Assembly (NCBI RefSeq): GCF_039536745.1
Contig: NZ_BAAAZE010000002.1
Coordinates: forward strand, 110,587-174,586
Source of the DNA: Actimicrobium antarcticum
GTDB lineage: Bacteria; Pseudomonadota; Gammaproteobacteria; Burkholderiales; Burkholderiaceae_D
DNA length: 64,000 nt
Direction: 5' to 3'
Position numbers and translations under genes: made by a program. Of this stretch, positions 52,990-61,625 are shown piece after piece; the stretch's first letter is position 1; the number at the start of each line of letters is the position of its first letter. The notes beneath the pieces are model-generated. The model saw only the letters and a program-made list of their open reading frames with translations, was not told the origin of the DNA and did no database searches.

Positions 52990-53868
52990 GTGCGGTTCAC
53001 ATTGGCTGGCCGTGCTCGGCTGTGGTGGTTCGGGTTGCTGTACGGCGTGCTGATTGTGGCCAGCGTGGTCAGTTTCGTGCAGGCCGGCGATATCCAGTTC
53101 GGCCGCAAGCCGCTGGAAAATTTACGCAAAACCGCCAGCGAACTGTCCCGTCCCAGCCTGCTGGACGCCTGGTTCGGCAACCCCCATCTGGAATTCAGGA
53201 ACGATGCCGGAGTGGTGCTGCGCGTGGAAGACCAGCGCGCCAGCGAACGGCGCTATCTGACCGGTCTGGCCGTAGCCATCTGGACCACGCTCAAAGTCGC
53301 CACGCTCGGCTCGCTGCTTGCCGCAGTCGCGGCGCTGCCGTTCGGACTGGCAGCCGCGCGCAACCTCGGCGTGCCGGTCTGGCTGGCCAGTCCGGCGCGC
53401 GGCCTGCTCGATATCGCCCGGGCGATCCATGCGCTGGTGTTCGGGCTGCTGCTGGTTGGCATCATTGGGCTCGGACCGATGGCGGGCATACTGGCAATCG
53501 CTTTTCATTCGTTTGGCACCTACGGCAAGTTGTACGCCGAAGCGATCGAGAATATCGACGAACGCCTGATCGCATCCGGTCTGGTACTGGGCATGACGCC
53601 GTGGCAAACCGTCCGGTACGCGCTGCCGCGCACGCTGCTGCCGCAGGCGCTGTCGATCCATTTGTATATCTGGGAATTCAATGTGCGCGACTCCACCGTG
53701 CTTGGTCTGATCGGCGTTGGCGGCCTGGGTTTGCTGGTGTCGGAGGCGGTCTCGCTATTTCAGTGGGGGCGGCTGGCAACGTTGCTAATCGCAATCGTAC
53801 TGCTGGTGACCGTGTTCGACCGGATCAGCCGGCGCGTACGAACAACGCTCGCGGCACGCACGCAATAG
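52990..53868 (+). CDS. Phosphonate-type ABC transporter permease (PhnE-like)
   Basis: 292 residues, GTG start with TAAGG just before it. First TM ~12-32, then a ~55-residue periplasmic segment and the BPD_transp_1 core (GLAVAIWTTLKVATLGSLLAAVAALPFGLAAAR...). The EAA loop EAIENIDERLIASGLVLGMTPWQTVRYALP for docking the ATPase is intact. Pairs with the preceding binding protein. Confidence 0.9.
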   Translation: MRFTLAGRARLWWFGLLYGVLIVASVVSFVQAGDIQFGRKPLENLRKTASELSRPSLLDAWFGNPHLEFRNDAGVVLRVEDQRASERRYLTGLAVAIWTTLKVATLGSLLAAVAALPFGLAAARNLGVPVWLASPARGLLDIARAIHALVFGLLLVGIIGLGPMAGILAIAFHSFGTYGKLYAEAIENIDERLIASGLVLGMTPWQTVRYALPRTLLPQALSIHLYIWEFNVRDSTVLGLIGVGGLGLLVSEAVSLFQWGRLATLLIAIVLLVTVFDRISRRVRTTLAARTQ

Positions 53869-53972
53869 GGTGCGGCCAGTTTGCTTGTAAGGAAGCGCGA
53901 GCCGGCGCGACCAATTCGCTTGCCGTCGTTTCGGTTTATCCTGCCACCTGTCGCTTCTCTCGGAACTCATTC

Positions 53973-54935
53973 ATGCACGCTACGTTACCCCTGCTGGTCG
54001 CCACCGATTTTCCGGCGCTGCGCCGCAACCGTCCCGATACGCTGCAGGTCAACCTGGGCTACACCTGCAACCAGTCCTGCCTGCATTGCCATGTCAATGC
54101 CGGACCCAATCGTACCGAACAGATGTCGCTCGACACCATAGGCCAGATTCTCGACGTGCTGCGCCAGGGCGAGATCAAGACCATCGACCTGACCGGTGGC
54201 GCGCCCGAAATGAACGTGCACTTTCGTACCCTGGTCGAACAGGCGCGTGCGCTCGGCGTGCAGGTCATCGATCGCTGCAACCTGACGATCCTGGACGAGC
54301 CGGGCTACGAAGACACTGCGCAATTCCTGGCCGATCATCAGGTCAAGATCGTCGCGTCGCTGCCGTGCTACCTCGAAGACAATGTCGACAAGCAGCGTGG
54401 TGACGGCACCTTCAAGACCAGTATCCGCGTGCTGCAACGGCTCAATGCACTGGGGTATGGCGCGGAGGACGGTGCGTTGTCGCTGGACCTGGTCTACAAC
54501 CCGCAGGGTCCGGTACTGCCACCGTCGCAGGCCAACCTGAAGCGCGACTACGATCACTTCCTTGGCGAGCAATTCGGGATTCGTTTCAACCAGTTGTTCA
54601 CCATCACCAACATGCCGATCCAGCGTTTCGGCAGCACCCTGATTTCCAAAGGCCAGTTCCACAGCTACATGGACCTGCTGCGCTCGGCGCATCAGGATGC
54701 CAACCTCGGCAGCGTCATGTGCCGGTCGCTGATCTCGGTTGATTACCTCGGTTATCTGTACGACTGCGATTTCAACCAGATGCTGGGCTTGCCGCTGAAA
54801 GTGGCCGGCAAGGGACGACGTCACCTGACCAATTTGCTGACCGAAACGATGGAAGGCAATCCGATCGTCGTCGCCGATCATTGCTGGGGCTGCACCGCTG
54901 GCGCCGGCAGCAGTTGCGGTGGCGCGCTCGCATGA
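53973..54935 (+). CDS. arsS: Arsenosugar biosynthesis radical SAM protein ArsS
   Basis: 320 residues. The radical-SAM CxxxCxxC is Cys32-Cys36-Cys39 (TCNQSCLHCH), and DLTGGAPEM is the GGE-like SAM motif. The C-terminus has Cys clusters (CRSLISVDYLGYLYDCDFNQM; CWGCTAGAGSSCGG) as in the ArsS/DUF3641 family, with Cys rather than selenocysteine at the end. ArsS attaches a 5'-deoxyadenosyl group to dimethylarsenic, the first committed step to arsenosugars. Overlaps the next gene as ATGA. No arsM (arsenic methyltransferase) lies in the window. Confidence 0.9.
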   Translation: MHATLPLLVATDFPALRRNRPDTLQVNLGYTCNQSCLHCHVNAGPNRTEQMSLDTIGQILDVLRQGEIKTIDLTGGAPEMNVHFRTLVEQARALGVQVIDRCNLTILDEPGYEDTAQFLADHQVKIVASLPCYLEDNVDKQRGDGTFKTSIRVLQRLNALGYGAEDGALSLDLVYNPQGPVLPPSQANLKRDYDHFLGEQFGIRFNQLFTITNMPIQRFGSTLISKGQFHSYMDLLRSAHQDANLGSVMCRSLISVDYLGYLYDCDFNQMLGLPLKVAGKGRRHLTNLLTETMEGNPIVVADHCWGCTAGAGSSCGGALA

Positions 54936-55912
54936 TGCCGCTTCCGGCCACGCCAGCCGGACGCAATTGTCCGCTCGCGTATAGCTATGGCCCGGGCGTG
55001 TTCGTACGCGAACCGGACCTGGTTGCGCCGACGCTGTACGCGATTGGCGGCTTGTACGGCAACCGCTTTGCACTCGATGCCATCGACGCACTGGCAGCGC
55101 GCGAAACGGTGACGCCGCAGCTGGTCTTCAATGGCGACTTCCACTGGTTCGACCGCGATGCTGTGGTGTTCGCCGAGGTGCAGCGACGGGTTCTGCAGCA
55201 TGTCGCGCTGCGCGGCAATGTCGAGACCGAACTGGCTGCCGATGACGATGCCGCCGGTTGCGGCTGCGGCTATCCGGACGATGTTAGTGACGGTGTGGTC
55301 GAGCGCTCGAACCAGATCATCGCGATCTTGCGCGCCACGGCAACGCAGGCGCTGGGCGAGCAGCGTACCGACCTGGCCGCCTTGCCTATGCAGTTGCTGG
55401 CGCAGGTCGGCGATGCACGCATCGGGATTGTGCATGGCGACGCCAGCTCGCTGGCCGGCTGGGATTTTGCGCGCGAGCGGCTCGATGATCCATGCCGTCG
55501 CGCCATCAATGAACAGTTTTTCCGCAAGAGCGAAGTCACGCTGTTCGCCAGTTCGCATACCTGTCTGCCGGCGTTGCGCCGCTTCAAGGTGGAAGGCCGC
55601 GAATGTGGTGTCATCAACAATGGCGCGGCGGGCCTGCCGAATTTTTCAGCAACGCAGTTCGGCATCATCAGCCGGATTGCAACCACGCCCGCGCCGGATG
55701 ATTTGCGCGTGCTGTACGAACGGGTTTTTCGGACCGACGGGCAGGACCTGTATGTCGCCGCCGTTGCGCTGGAATTCGATCAGGCCGGCTGGCGTGCCCA
55801 ATTCCTGCGCGACTGGCCCGAGGGGTCGCCCGCCCATACCGGCTACCTGCAACGCATCGATCACGGCCCGTCGTACCTGCCGGCGCAAGCCTATCCGCCA
55901 GGATTCAAGTAG
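54932..55912 (+). CDS. Metallophosphoesterase of the arsenosugar cluster
   Basis: 326 residues, ATG coupled to the arsS stop. Calcineurin-like phosphoesterase blocks: YAIGGLYGNRFALDAIDAL, VFNGDFHWFD (GD), LRGNVETE (GN), IVHGDASSLAGWD (GH-like HGD) and FASSHTCLPAL (H). An unusual GCGCGYP Cys stretch follows the GNxE box. Hydrolyses some phosphate ester; in this setting a sugar-phosphate or nucleotide intermediate is plausible. Confidence 0.85.
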   Translation: MMPLPATPAGRNCPLAYSYGPGVFVREPDLVAPTLYAIGGLYGNRFALDAIDALAARETVTPQLVFNGDFHWFDRDAVVFAEVQRRVLQHVALRGNVETELAADDDAAGCGCGYPDDVSDGVVERSNQIIAILRATATQALGEQRTDLAALPMQLLAQVGDARIGIVHGDASSLAGWDFARERLDDPCRRAINEQFFRKSEVTLFASSHTCLPALRRFKVEGRECGVINNGAAGLPNFSATQFGIISRIATTPAPDDLRVLYERVFRTDGQDLYVAAVALEFDQAGWRAQFLRDWPEGSPAHTGYLQRIDHGPSYLPAQAYPPGFK

Positions 55913-55940
55913 TTTTTTCTGATCATTGCCAAAGTCCACC

Positions 55941-58091
55941 ATGAAAAAAAACCGTCTTTTCCTGTTGCTGCTGATCGTTGCCGCGATCATCGCCTTTTTC
56001 GTGTTCGACCTCGGTCGCTTCCTCAGCCTGCAGGAACTCAAGTCGCGTCAGGATGCCTTGCAGGCTGGCGCGGCGGCCCATCCGCTGGCCAGCGCAGGCA
56101 TATTCTTTCTGATCTATACGGTGGTGACGGCGCTGTCGTTTCCGGGCGCGGCGATCCTGACGCTGGCCGCTGGCGCGATTTTTGGCTTGTGGTTTGGCAC
56201 GCTCATCGTCTCGTTTGCGTCGTGCGTCGGCGCCACGCTTGCGTTCCTGTCGGCGCGCTTCATCCTGCGCGACTGGGTGGAAAAGCGCTTTGGCGACAAA
56301 CTGAAATCCTTCAACGAAGGGATCGATCGCGACGGCGCGCTGTACCTGTTCACGCTGCGGCTGGTGCCGGTGTTCCCGTTCTTTCTGATTAACCTGCTGA
56401 TGGGCCTGACCAAGATGCGGGTCTGGACCTATTACTGGGTCAGCCAGCTCGGCATGCTGGCCGGCACGCTGGTGTTCGTCAATGCCGGTACGCAGTTGGC
56501 CAGAATCACCTCGCTCAAAGGCATTTTGTCGCCGGGATTGCTGTTGTCATTCGTGTTGCTGGGCGTGTTTCCGCTGATCGCAAAAAGAGCGCTGGACTGG
56601 TTCAAGGCGCGCAAGGTGTATGCCAGGTGGCCGCGTCCGGCGCGCTACGACTACAACATGGTGGTCATCGGTGGCGGTTCTGCCGGGCTGGTCAGCGCCT
56701 ACATCGCCGCAGCAGTCAAGGCCAAAGTGGCACTGATCGAACGACACAAGCTGGGCGGCGATTGCCTCAATACCGGTTGCGTACCCTCGAAGACGCTGAT
56801 CCGCTCGGCCAAGCTGATGTCGCATATCGCACGGGCCGGTGAATTCGGCCTGACCGGTGCCACCGCGCAGGTGGATTTTGCGGCGGTGATGGAGCGGGTG
56901 CAGCGCGTCATCCGCACGATCGAGCCGCATGATTCGGCGGAGCGTTACCAGAGCCTGGGCGTGGATTGCGTCAAAGGCGATGCGCGCATCCTCTCGCCGT
57001 TTGCGGTACAGGTGACCGATCCCGATGGCAGCCAGCGCACGCTGACGACACGCAATATCGTCATCGCGGCAGGGGCGCGGCCGTTCGTGCCGCCGATTCC
57101 GGGGATCGATCTGGTGGGCTGCTACACCTCCGATACGTTGTGGTCGTTGCGGGCGTTGCCGCGCCGGTTGCTGGTGCTGGGTGGCGGGCCGATCGGCTGC
57201 GAACTGGCGCAGGCGTTCGCGCGACTGGGCTCGCTGGTCACGCAAGTCGAGATGGGCGATCGCATCATGCAGCGCGAAGATGCTGAAGTCTCGGAGATGG
57301 TGGCAACGCGTTTTCGGGCCGAAGGGATCACGCTGCTGACCGGTCACAAGGCGGCCCGATTTGCGCTGGAAGAGGGCGGCAAGGTGCTGTTCGCCGACCA
57401 TGCCGGCACCGAAGTACGGATCGAATTCGACGAGGTGTTGTGTGCACTCGGCCGCAGCGCCAACCTGACCGGTTACGGGCTGGAAGAACTCGGTATCGGT
57501 GTCACCAAAACCCGCACCGTCGAGACCAATGACTACCTCGAAACCCTGTACCCCAACATCTTCGCCGCCGGTGACGTGGCCGGACCATTCCAGTTCACCC
57601 ACACCGCGGCGCATCAAGCCTGGTATGCCGCCGTCAATGGCCTGTTCGGTCGCTTCAAAAAATTCAAGGCCGATTATTCGGTGATTCCATGGGCCACTTT
57701 CACCGAGCCGGAAGTCGCACGGGTCGGGCTGAACGAGCAGGAGGCGAAGGCGGCCAATATCGCCTATGAAATCGCGCTGTATCCGCTGGATGATCTCGAC
57801 CGCGCCATCGCCGATGGCGAAGCGCATGGCTTCATCAAGGTGCTGACCGTGCCGGGCAAGGACAAGATCCTGGGCGTGACGATGGTCGGCGACCATGCGG
57901 GTGACCTGATCGCCGAATACGTGATGGCCATGAAGCATGGCCTCGGCATGAACAAGATCCTCGGCACCATCCACATTTATCCGACGCTGGCCGAAGCGAA
58001 CAAATACGTCGCCGGTGTCTGGAAAAAAGCCCACACGCCAGTGCGCCTGCTGAAGTGGGTCGAGAAATACCATGCGTGGCAGCGTGGCTGA
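55941..58091 (+). CDS. Fusion of TVP38/DedA-type membrane domain and FAD-dependent disulfide oxidoreductase
   Basis: 716 residues. ~1-215 is a TVP38/SNARE-associated membrane domain (TM at ~5-25; FPGAAILTLAAGAIFGLWFGTLIVSFASCVGAT region; RLVPVFPFFLINLLMG). From ~230 a class I pyridine-nucleotide disulfide oxidoreductase follows: GGGSAGLVSAYIAAA (FAD), redox pair Cys275-Cys280 in GGDCLNTGCVPSKTLI, GGGPIGCELAQAF (NAD), and the C-terminal dimerisation domain with IHIYPTLAEA. Similar to mercuric reductase or dihydrolipoamide dehydrogenase. Its product overlaps the next gene by 20 bases. Might reduce a metal(loid) or a lipid-side thiol. Confidence 0.88.
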   Translation: MKKNRLFLLLLIVAAIIAFFVFDLGRFLSLQELKSRQDALQAGAAAHPLASAGIFFLIYTVVTALSFPGAAILTLAAGAIFGLWFGTLIVSFASCVGATLAFLSARFILRDWVEKRFGDKLKSFNEGIDRDGALYLFTLRLVPVFPFFLINLLMGLTKMRVWTYYWVSQLGMLAGTLVFVNAGTQLARITSLKGILSPGLLLSFVLLGVFPLIAKRALDWFKARKVYARWPRPARYDYNMVVIGGGSAGLVSAYIAAAVKAKVALIERHKLGGDCLNTGCVPSKTLIRSAKLMSHIARAGEFGLTGATAQVDFAAVMERVQRVIRTIEPHDSAERYQSLGVDCVKGDARILSPFAVQVTDPDGSQRTLTTRNIVIAAGARPFVPPIPGIDLVGCYTSDTLWSLRALPRRLLVLGGGPIGCELAQAFARLGSLVTQVEMGDRIMQREDAEVSEMVATRFRAEGITLLTGHKAARFALEEGGKVLFADHAGTEVRIEFDEVLCALGRSANLTGYGLEELGIGVTKTRTVETNDYLETLYPNIFAAGDVAGPFQFTHTAAHQAWYAAVNGLFGRFKKFKADYSVIPWATFTEPEVARVGLNEQEAKAANIAYEIALYPLDDLDRAIADGEAHGFIKVLTVPGKDKILGVTMVGDHAGDLIAEYVMAMKHGLGMNKILGTIHIYPTLAEANKYVAGVWKKAHTPVRLLKWVEKYHAWQRG

Positions 58092-58794
58092 TTGCGTCGC
58101 TGGTGTGTCGTTGTCGATCATCATTCCGGCACTTAATGAAGCGGCGCAGATCGCGTCCGTGCTGGTCCGACTCGATCCGCTGCGCCGGCGCGGCGTGCAA
58201 CTGATCCTCGTCGATGGCGGCAGCACCGACCAGACCATCGCGCTGGCAGCACCGCTGGTCGATCTGGTGGTGCAGGCGCCGCGTGGCCGTGCCGCACAAA
58301 TGAATGCCGGTGCCGCCATGGCAACCGGCGACGTGGTGCTGTTCCTGCATGCCGACACGACGCTGCCGGAGCACGCCGATACCCTGATCGCCAATGCGCT
58401 ATCCGGAGACACCCGTGCCTGGGGCCGCTTCGACATCACCCTCACGGGCGCGCATCCGATGCTCGCCATCATCGCCGCGATGATGAACTGGCGCTCGCGG
58501 CTGTCGGGAATCGCGACTGGCGACCAGGCCCTGTTCCTGCGTCGCGACGTCTTCGTGCAACTAAGTGGCTACGCATCGATTGCGCTGATGGAAGACATCG
58601 AACTCAGTCGTCGCCTGAAAAAAATCTCGCGTCCTGCCTGCCTGCGTGACAAGGTCAGCAGCGCCGGTCGACGCTGGGAACAGCACGGTATCTGGCGCAC
58701 GATCTGGCTGATGTGGCGCTTGCGGCTGGCGTATTTTCTGGGTGCCGACCCGGCCGCACTGGCGCGCGCCTATGGCTATACAAAGGCCTCATGA
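58072..58794 (+). CDS. Arsenosugar-type glycosyltransferase, TIGR04283-like (family 2)
   Basis: 240 residues. LSIIIPALNEAAQI, LVDGGSTDQT, GRAAQMNAGAAMATGDVVLFLHADT (DxD) and ATGDQALFLRRD fit the glycosyltransferase family that co-occurs with ArsS. Its start lies inside the oxidoreductase gene, and its stop overlaps the next gene as ATGA. Probably transfers the arsenic-bearing ribose or makes its glycoside; not proven. Confidence 0.88.
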   Translation: MRGSVADCVAGVSLSIIIPALNEAAQIASVLVRLDPLRRRGVQLILVDGGSTDQTIALAAPLVDLVVQAPRGRAAQMNAGAAMATGDVVLFLHADTTLPEHADTLIANALSGDTRAWGRFDITLTGAHPMLAIIAAMMNWRSRLSGIATGDQALFLRRDVFVQLSGYASIALMEDIELSRRLKKISRPACLRDKVSSAGRRWEQHGIWRTIWLMWRLRLAYFLGADPAALARAYGYTKAS

Positions 58795-59441
58795 GCGCCG
58801 GCCTGCACATTGCCGTCTTCGCCAAAGCGCCTGTCGCGGGAAGCGCCAAGACCCGGCTCATTCCGTTGCTCGGTGCCGAGGGCGCCGCCGAGGCGCACCG
58901 GATCATGACCCGACATGCGCTACGCATTGCCTGTGCTGCGGCACCCGGACAGGTGTCACTGTGGAGCGCGGGCGATCCTGCGCATCCGTTCCTGCAGGCA
59001 TGCTGCGAGCAGTTCAAGGTACCCCAGTATCAGCAGCAGGAGGGCGATCTGGGGCAGCGTATGGCCACTTGCCTGCGCACATTGTTGTCCGGGAATCAGC
59101 GTGTACTGCTGATCGGCAGCGACTGTCCCGCACTCACCAGCGCGGATTTACAGCTTGCCGCAGCGGCTTTGGAAGGCAGTGCGCGCATGGTGTTTACGCC
59201 GGCCGAGGATGGTGGCTACGTGCTGGTGGGCGCGCGATGCAACGACGAAGACGGTTTTACTGCCGCCTTCGATGAGATCACCTGGAGCACAGTCGAGGTG
59301 ATGGCGCAGACCCGCACCCGGTTTGCGGCGCTGGGCTGGCAGGCAGGAAACGACTGGGCCGAAATGCCGATGCGCTGGGATGTCGACATGCCGGCCGACC
59401 ATCTGCGTGCGGTCGAGGCCGGGTTGCTGCCAGCGGCTTGA
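58791..59441 (+). CDS. Arsenosugar-type glycosyltransferase, TIGR04282-like (DUF2064)
   Basis: 216 residues. IAVFAKAPVAGSAKTRLIP at the N-terminus resembles nucleotidyl/glycosyl transferases; LLIGSDCPALTSADLQ, TPAEDGGYVLVG and MRWDVDMPAD are family motifs. Last gene of the cluster, coupled by ATGA to its partner. The 235 bases after it contain only a small CCGGAC/GTCCGG palindrome near 59579-59597. Confidence 0.88.
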   Translation: MSAGLHIAVFAKAPVAGSAKTRLIPLLGAEGAAEAHRIMTRHALRIACAAAPGQVSLWSAGDPAHPFLQACCEQFKVPQYQQQEGDLGQRMATCLRTLLSGNQRVLLIGSDCPALTSADLQLAAAALEGSARMVFTPAEDGGYVLVGARCNDEDGFTAAFDEITWSTVEVMAQTRTRFAALGWQAGNDWAEMPMRWDVDMPADHLRAVEAGLLPAA

Positions 59442-59676
59442 TCTGCCAGTCGGGTCGGGCGCTGCCGCTCGATGTATTCCACTAAAGCCACTTCCACTTG
59501 AACCGGTAACCTGCCGTGCAATTTCCCCATCGCTGCGCTTGATCAAATGCAGCGTGTCCCGCTCCACCCAAAATAACCGGACTCTGCAGGTCCGGCTTGC
59601 GCAGAGGTCATCCTTCACTTCCGGCAACAGGGGCTTTCGGCACCTTCCCCCCTGCCAACCCATCAGGAGATCTGCC

Positions 59677-60672
59677 ATGTTTCAGTACGCTATCCATCGA
59701 TTCAAACTTTTCGGCGTGACCGCCCTCGTCGCCACTACCGGCTTTCTGTCGGGATGCGGCGGCGGCAGCGATTCCCCGTCAGAGCAATCGCTGTCGACCA
59801 CCACCACGACTGCCGCTGCGCCTCTCGGCAATATCGTCGAGGTCGCCAAAGCCGATCCGCGCTTCAGTATTCTGGTCGAAGCCGTGGTGGCCGCCGACCT
59901 CGGCGCGACGTTGTCGGGTGCTGGCCCATTTACCTTGTTCGCGCCCACCAACGATGCCTTCGTCGCGTTGCTGGGTGAGCTCAACCTGTCCAAAGATCAG
60001 TTACTGGCCAACAAAACACTATTGACCAGCGTACTGACGTATCACGTGCTGCCCGCCAAAGTGAACAAGGCGCAGGTCGTGGCAGGAGTCGCCAACACCA
60101 CGGTGCAAGGTGGCATCTTCAAGATCGATGCGGTCGGCAGCGATCTGGTGATTACCGATGGGCGCAACCGGTCCGCAAAAATTATCCAGGCCGATATCCC
60201 TGCAGCCAACGGCGTGATACACGTGATCGACAAAGTCCTGCTGCCCGCCAACAAGAACCTCCTCGACACCGCCTCGGCCCTGCCGCAGTTCAGCACGCTG
60301 GTGGAAGTCATCGGTGCGGCCAACCTGACAGGCACGCTCAACGGTGCCGGCCCGTTCACGGTATTTGCGCCAACCAATGACGCGTTTGCAGCCCTGTTCG
60401 TCGAACTGCGCATCACCAAGGCCGAGGCCATCGCCAACCCGACGCTGCTGGCCAAGGTACTGACGTATCACGTGCTGCCGGGTCGTGTGCTGAAAGCAGA
60501 GATCCCCGTCAATACGCCGCTGAAAACGTTGCAGGGCAGCACCCTGAAGATCGACGCCGGATTGGTCATCACCGACCAGCTTGGACGCAAGTCGCAAATC
60601 ACTGCCACGGATGTGCTGGCATCGAATGGCGTGATTCATGTGATCGACAAGGTGATTTCGCCGCTGCCTTGA
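59677..60672 (+). CDS. Lipoprotein with two fasciclin (FAS1) domains
   Basis: 331 residues, AGGAGA ribosome site. Lipoprotein signal with lipobox LSGC (GFLSGCGGG), a Ser/Thr linker, then FAS1 domains at ~50-190 and ~195-331, each with FT(L/V)FAPTNDAF and YHVLP...GVIHVIDKV. Probably surface- or periplasm-anchored adhesion protein; paralogue of the single-domain protein at 24256. Confidence 0.92.
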   Translation: MFQYAIHRFKLFGVTALVATTGFLSGCGGGSDSPSEQSLSTTTTTAAAPLGNIVEVAKADPRFSILVEAVVAADLGATLSGAGPFTLFAPTNDAFVALLGELNLSKDQLLANKTLLTSVLTYHVLPAKVNKAQVVAGVANTTVQGGIFKIDAVGSDLVITDGRNRSAKIIQADIPAANGVIHVIDKVLLPANKNLLDTASALPQFSTLVEVIGAANLTGTLNGAGPFTVFAPTNDAFAALFVELRITKAEAIANPTLLAKVLTYHVLPGRVLKAEIPVNTPLKTLQGSTLKIDAGLVITDQLGRKSQITATDVLASNGVIHVIDKVISPLP

Positions 60673-60722
60673 GATTTCGTCATAGGTGTCTTGCCACTGC
60701 GGGCAGCTGACCGAGGCCGTTT

Positions 60723-61064
60723 CGGGGACAGCGTAATTTTCGCGAAACCCCTGCAAAAAACGCTGACCCCGGAAACTTGCGTTTGCAGTTTGCGACCTCC
60801 GCAAAGCCCGCTCTTGCCAACCGCCGCACACCACGGCGGCAGCAACCAGGGTCAGTGTTTTTTTTCGCGATGCTGTTCCGCGAAAATTACACTGACCCTG
60901 CTTGCGGGATTCGGAGCCGGCTGATCGCGACCGACGCTGCCGGTACGCGACGACGGCACTCCGCAATCCGTTTGCGGGGTCAGCGTAAATTTCGCGATAC
61001 CCCCTGCGAAAAAAAACGCGGACCCCGGAAACTTGCGTTTGCAGCTTGCGACCTCCGCAAAGCC
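60723..61064. repeat. Cluster of three palindromic REP-like units with 43-bp direct repeats
   Basis: In the 464-base gene-free stretch 60673-61136 three palindromes occur: 60723-60771 (CGGGGACAGCGT / ACGCTGACCCCG), 60848-60899 (AGGGTCAGTGT / ACACTGACCCT) and 60976-61026 (GGGGTCAGCGT / ACGCGGACCCC). All share the GGGTCAG-GT ends, TTTCGCG motifs and an A- or T-run in the loop. Directly after units 1 and 3 a 43-bp sequence (60766-60808 and 61022-61064) repeats with one mismatch. No transposase gene is nearby. Confidence 0.8.
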
Positions 61065-61136
61065 GGCGTTGCGACCGGCTGCAAATTTCCGCCACATTCT
61101 TTTACCAACTGTGACCGAAAGAATCAGGCACGATGA

Positions 61137-61490
61137 TCAGCGCTCCACTACCGACACCTTGATCGACTCGTACCACGCCGCCAGATCACTGATCTCGGTA
61201 TCGGTCAGCGGCTTTGCAATGACACCCATGATTTCATTGCTGCGTTTGCCACTGCGGAAATGCTTCAGTTGCTGTTCGACGTAGATCGCTTGTTGTCCGG
61301 CGAGATTGGGTGCGCCGGGCATCTGGCTGATGCCATTCGCGCCATGGCACATCGCACAGCTCATGGCTTTGGCTTTGCCGGCATCGAGGTCGGCCGCCGG
61401 TGTGCTGGTGGAGATGGCACTGCCGAACACGCACAGCGCAAACATCAGGGTGGTGCGTGACCGCACTGCAAATCGGGAGAAAGTAGTCAT
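61137..61490 (-). CDS. Periplasmic class I cytochrome c
   Basis: 117 residues. Signal peptide ending STPAADL, one haem site Cys45-Ala-Met-Cys48-His49 and a distal Met probably in EIMGVIAKPLT. Typical small mono-haem electron carrier. 135 bases downstream of the sorbosone-dehydrogenase-like gene, so it likely accepts its electrons. Confidence 0.9.
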   Translation of the reverse strand: MTTFSRFAVRSRTTLMFALCVFGSAISTSTPAADLDAGKAKAMSCAMCHGANGISQMPGAPNLAGQQAIYVEQQLKHFRSGKRSNEIMGVIAKPLTDTEISDLAAWYESIKVSVVER

Positions 61491-61625
61491 CGGGAATCAA
61501 GCAAGGAAGTGAAGCAGGGGAGGGAGCCGAGGGGACTGCAGCGCAAGAACATCAGGGGTTGAAACTGCCCATTGCGCATGAAAACAGCGAAGAACTCCGC
61601 TCACGCAACAGGCAGCAAGCCAGCA

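Noticed and set aside
53022..53972. Upstream extension of the arsS frame through the phnE gene
   Set aside because: The extension reads phnE out of frame and is low-quality Arg-rich sequence; the family start is the ATG at 53973.
56547..58472. 641-codon minus-strand frame opposite the TVP38-FAD fusion and the glycosyltransferase
   Set aside because: Covers the end of one gene and much of the next, both with clear motifs on the plus strand; no homology seen in the antisense product.
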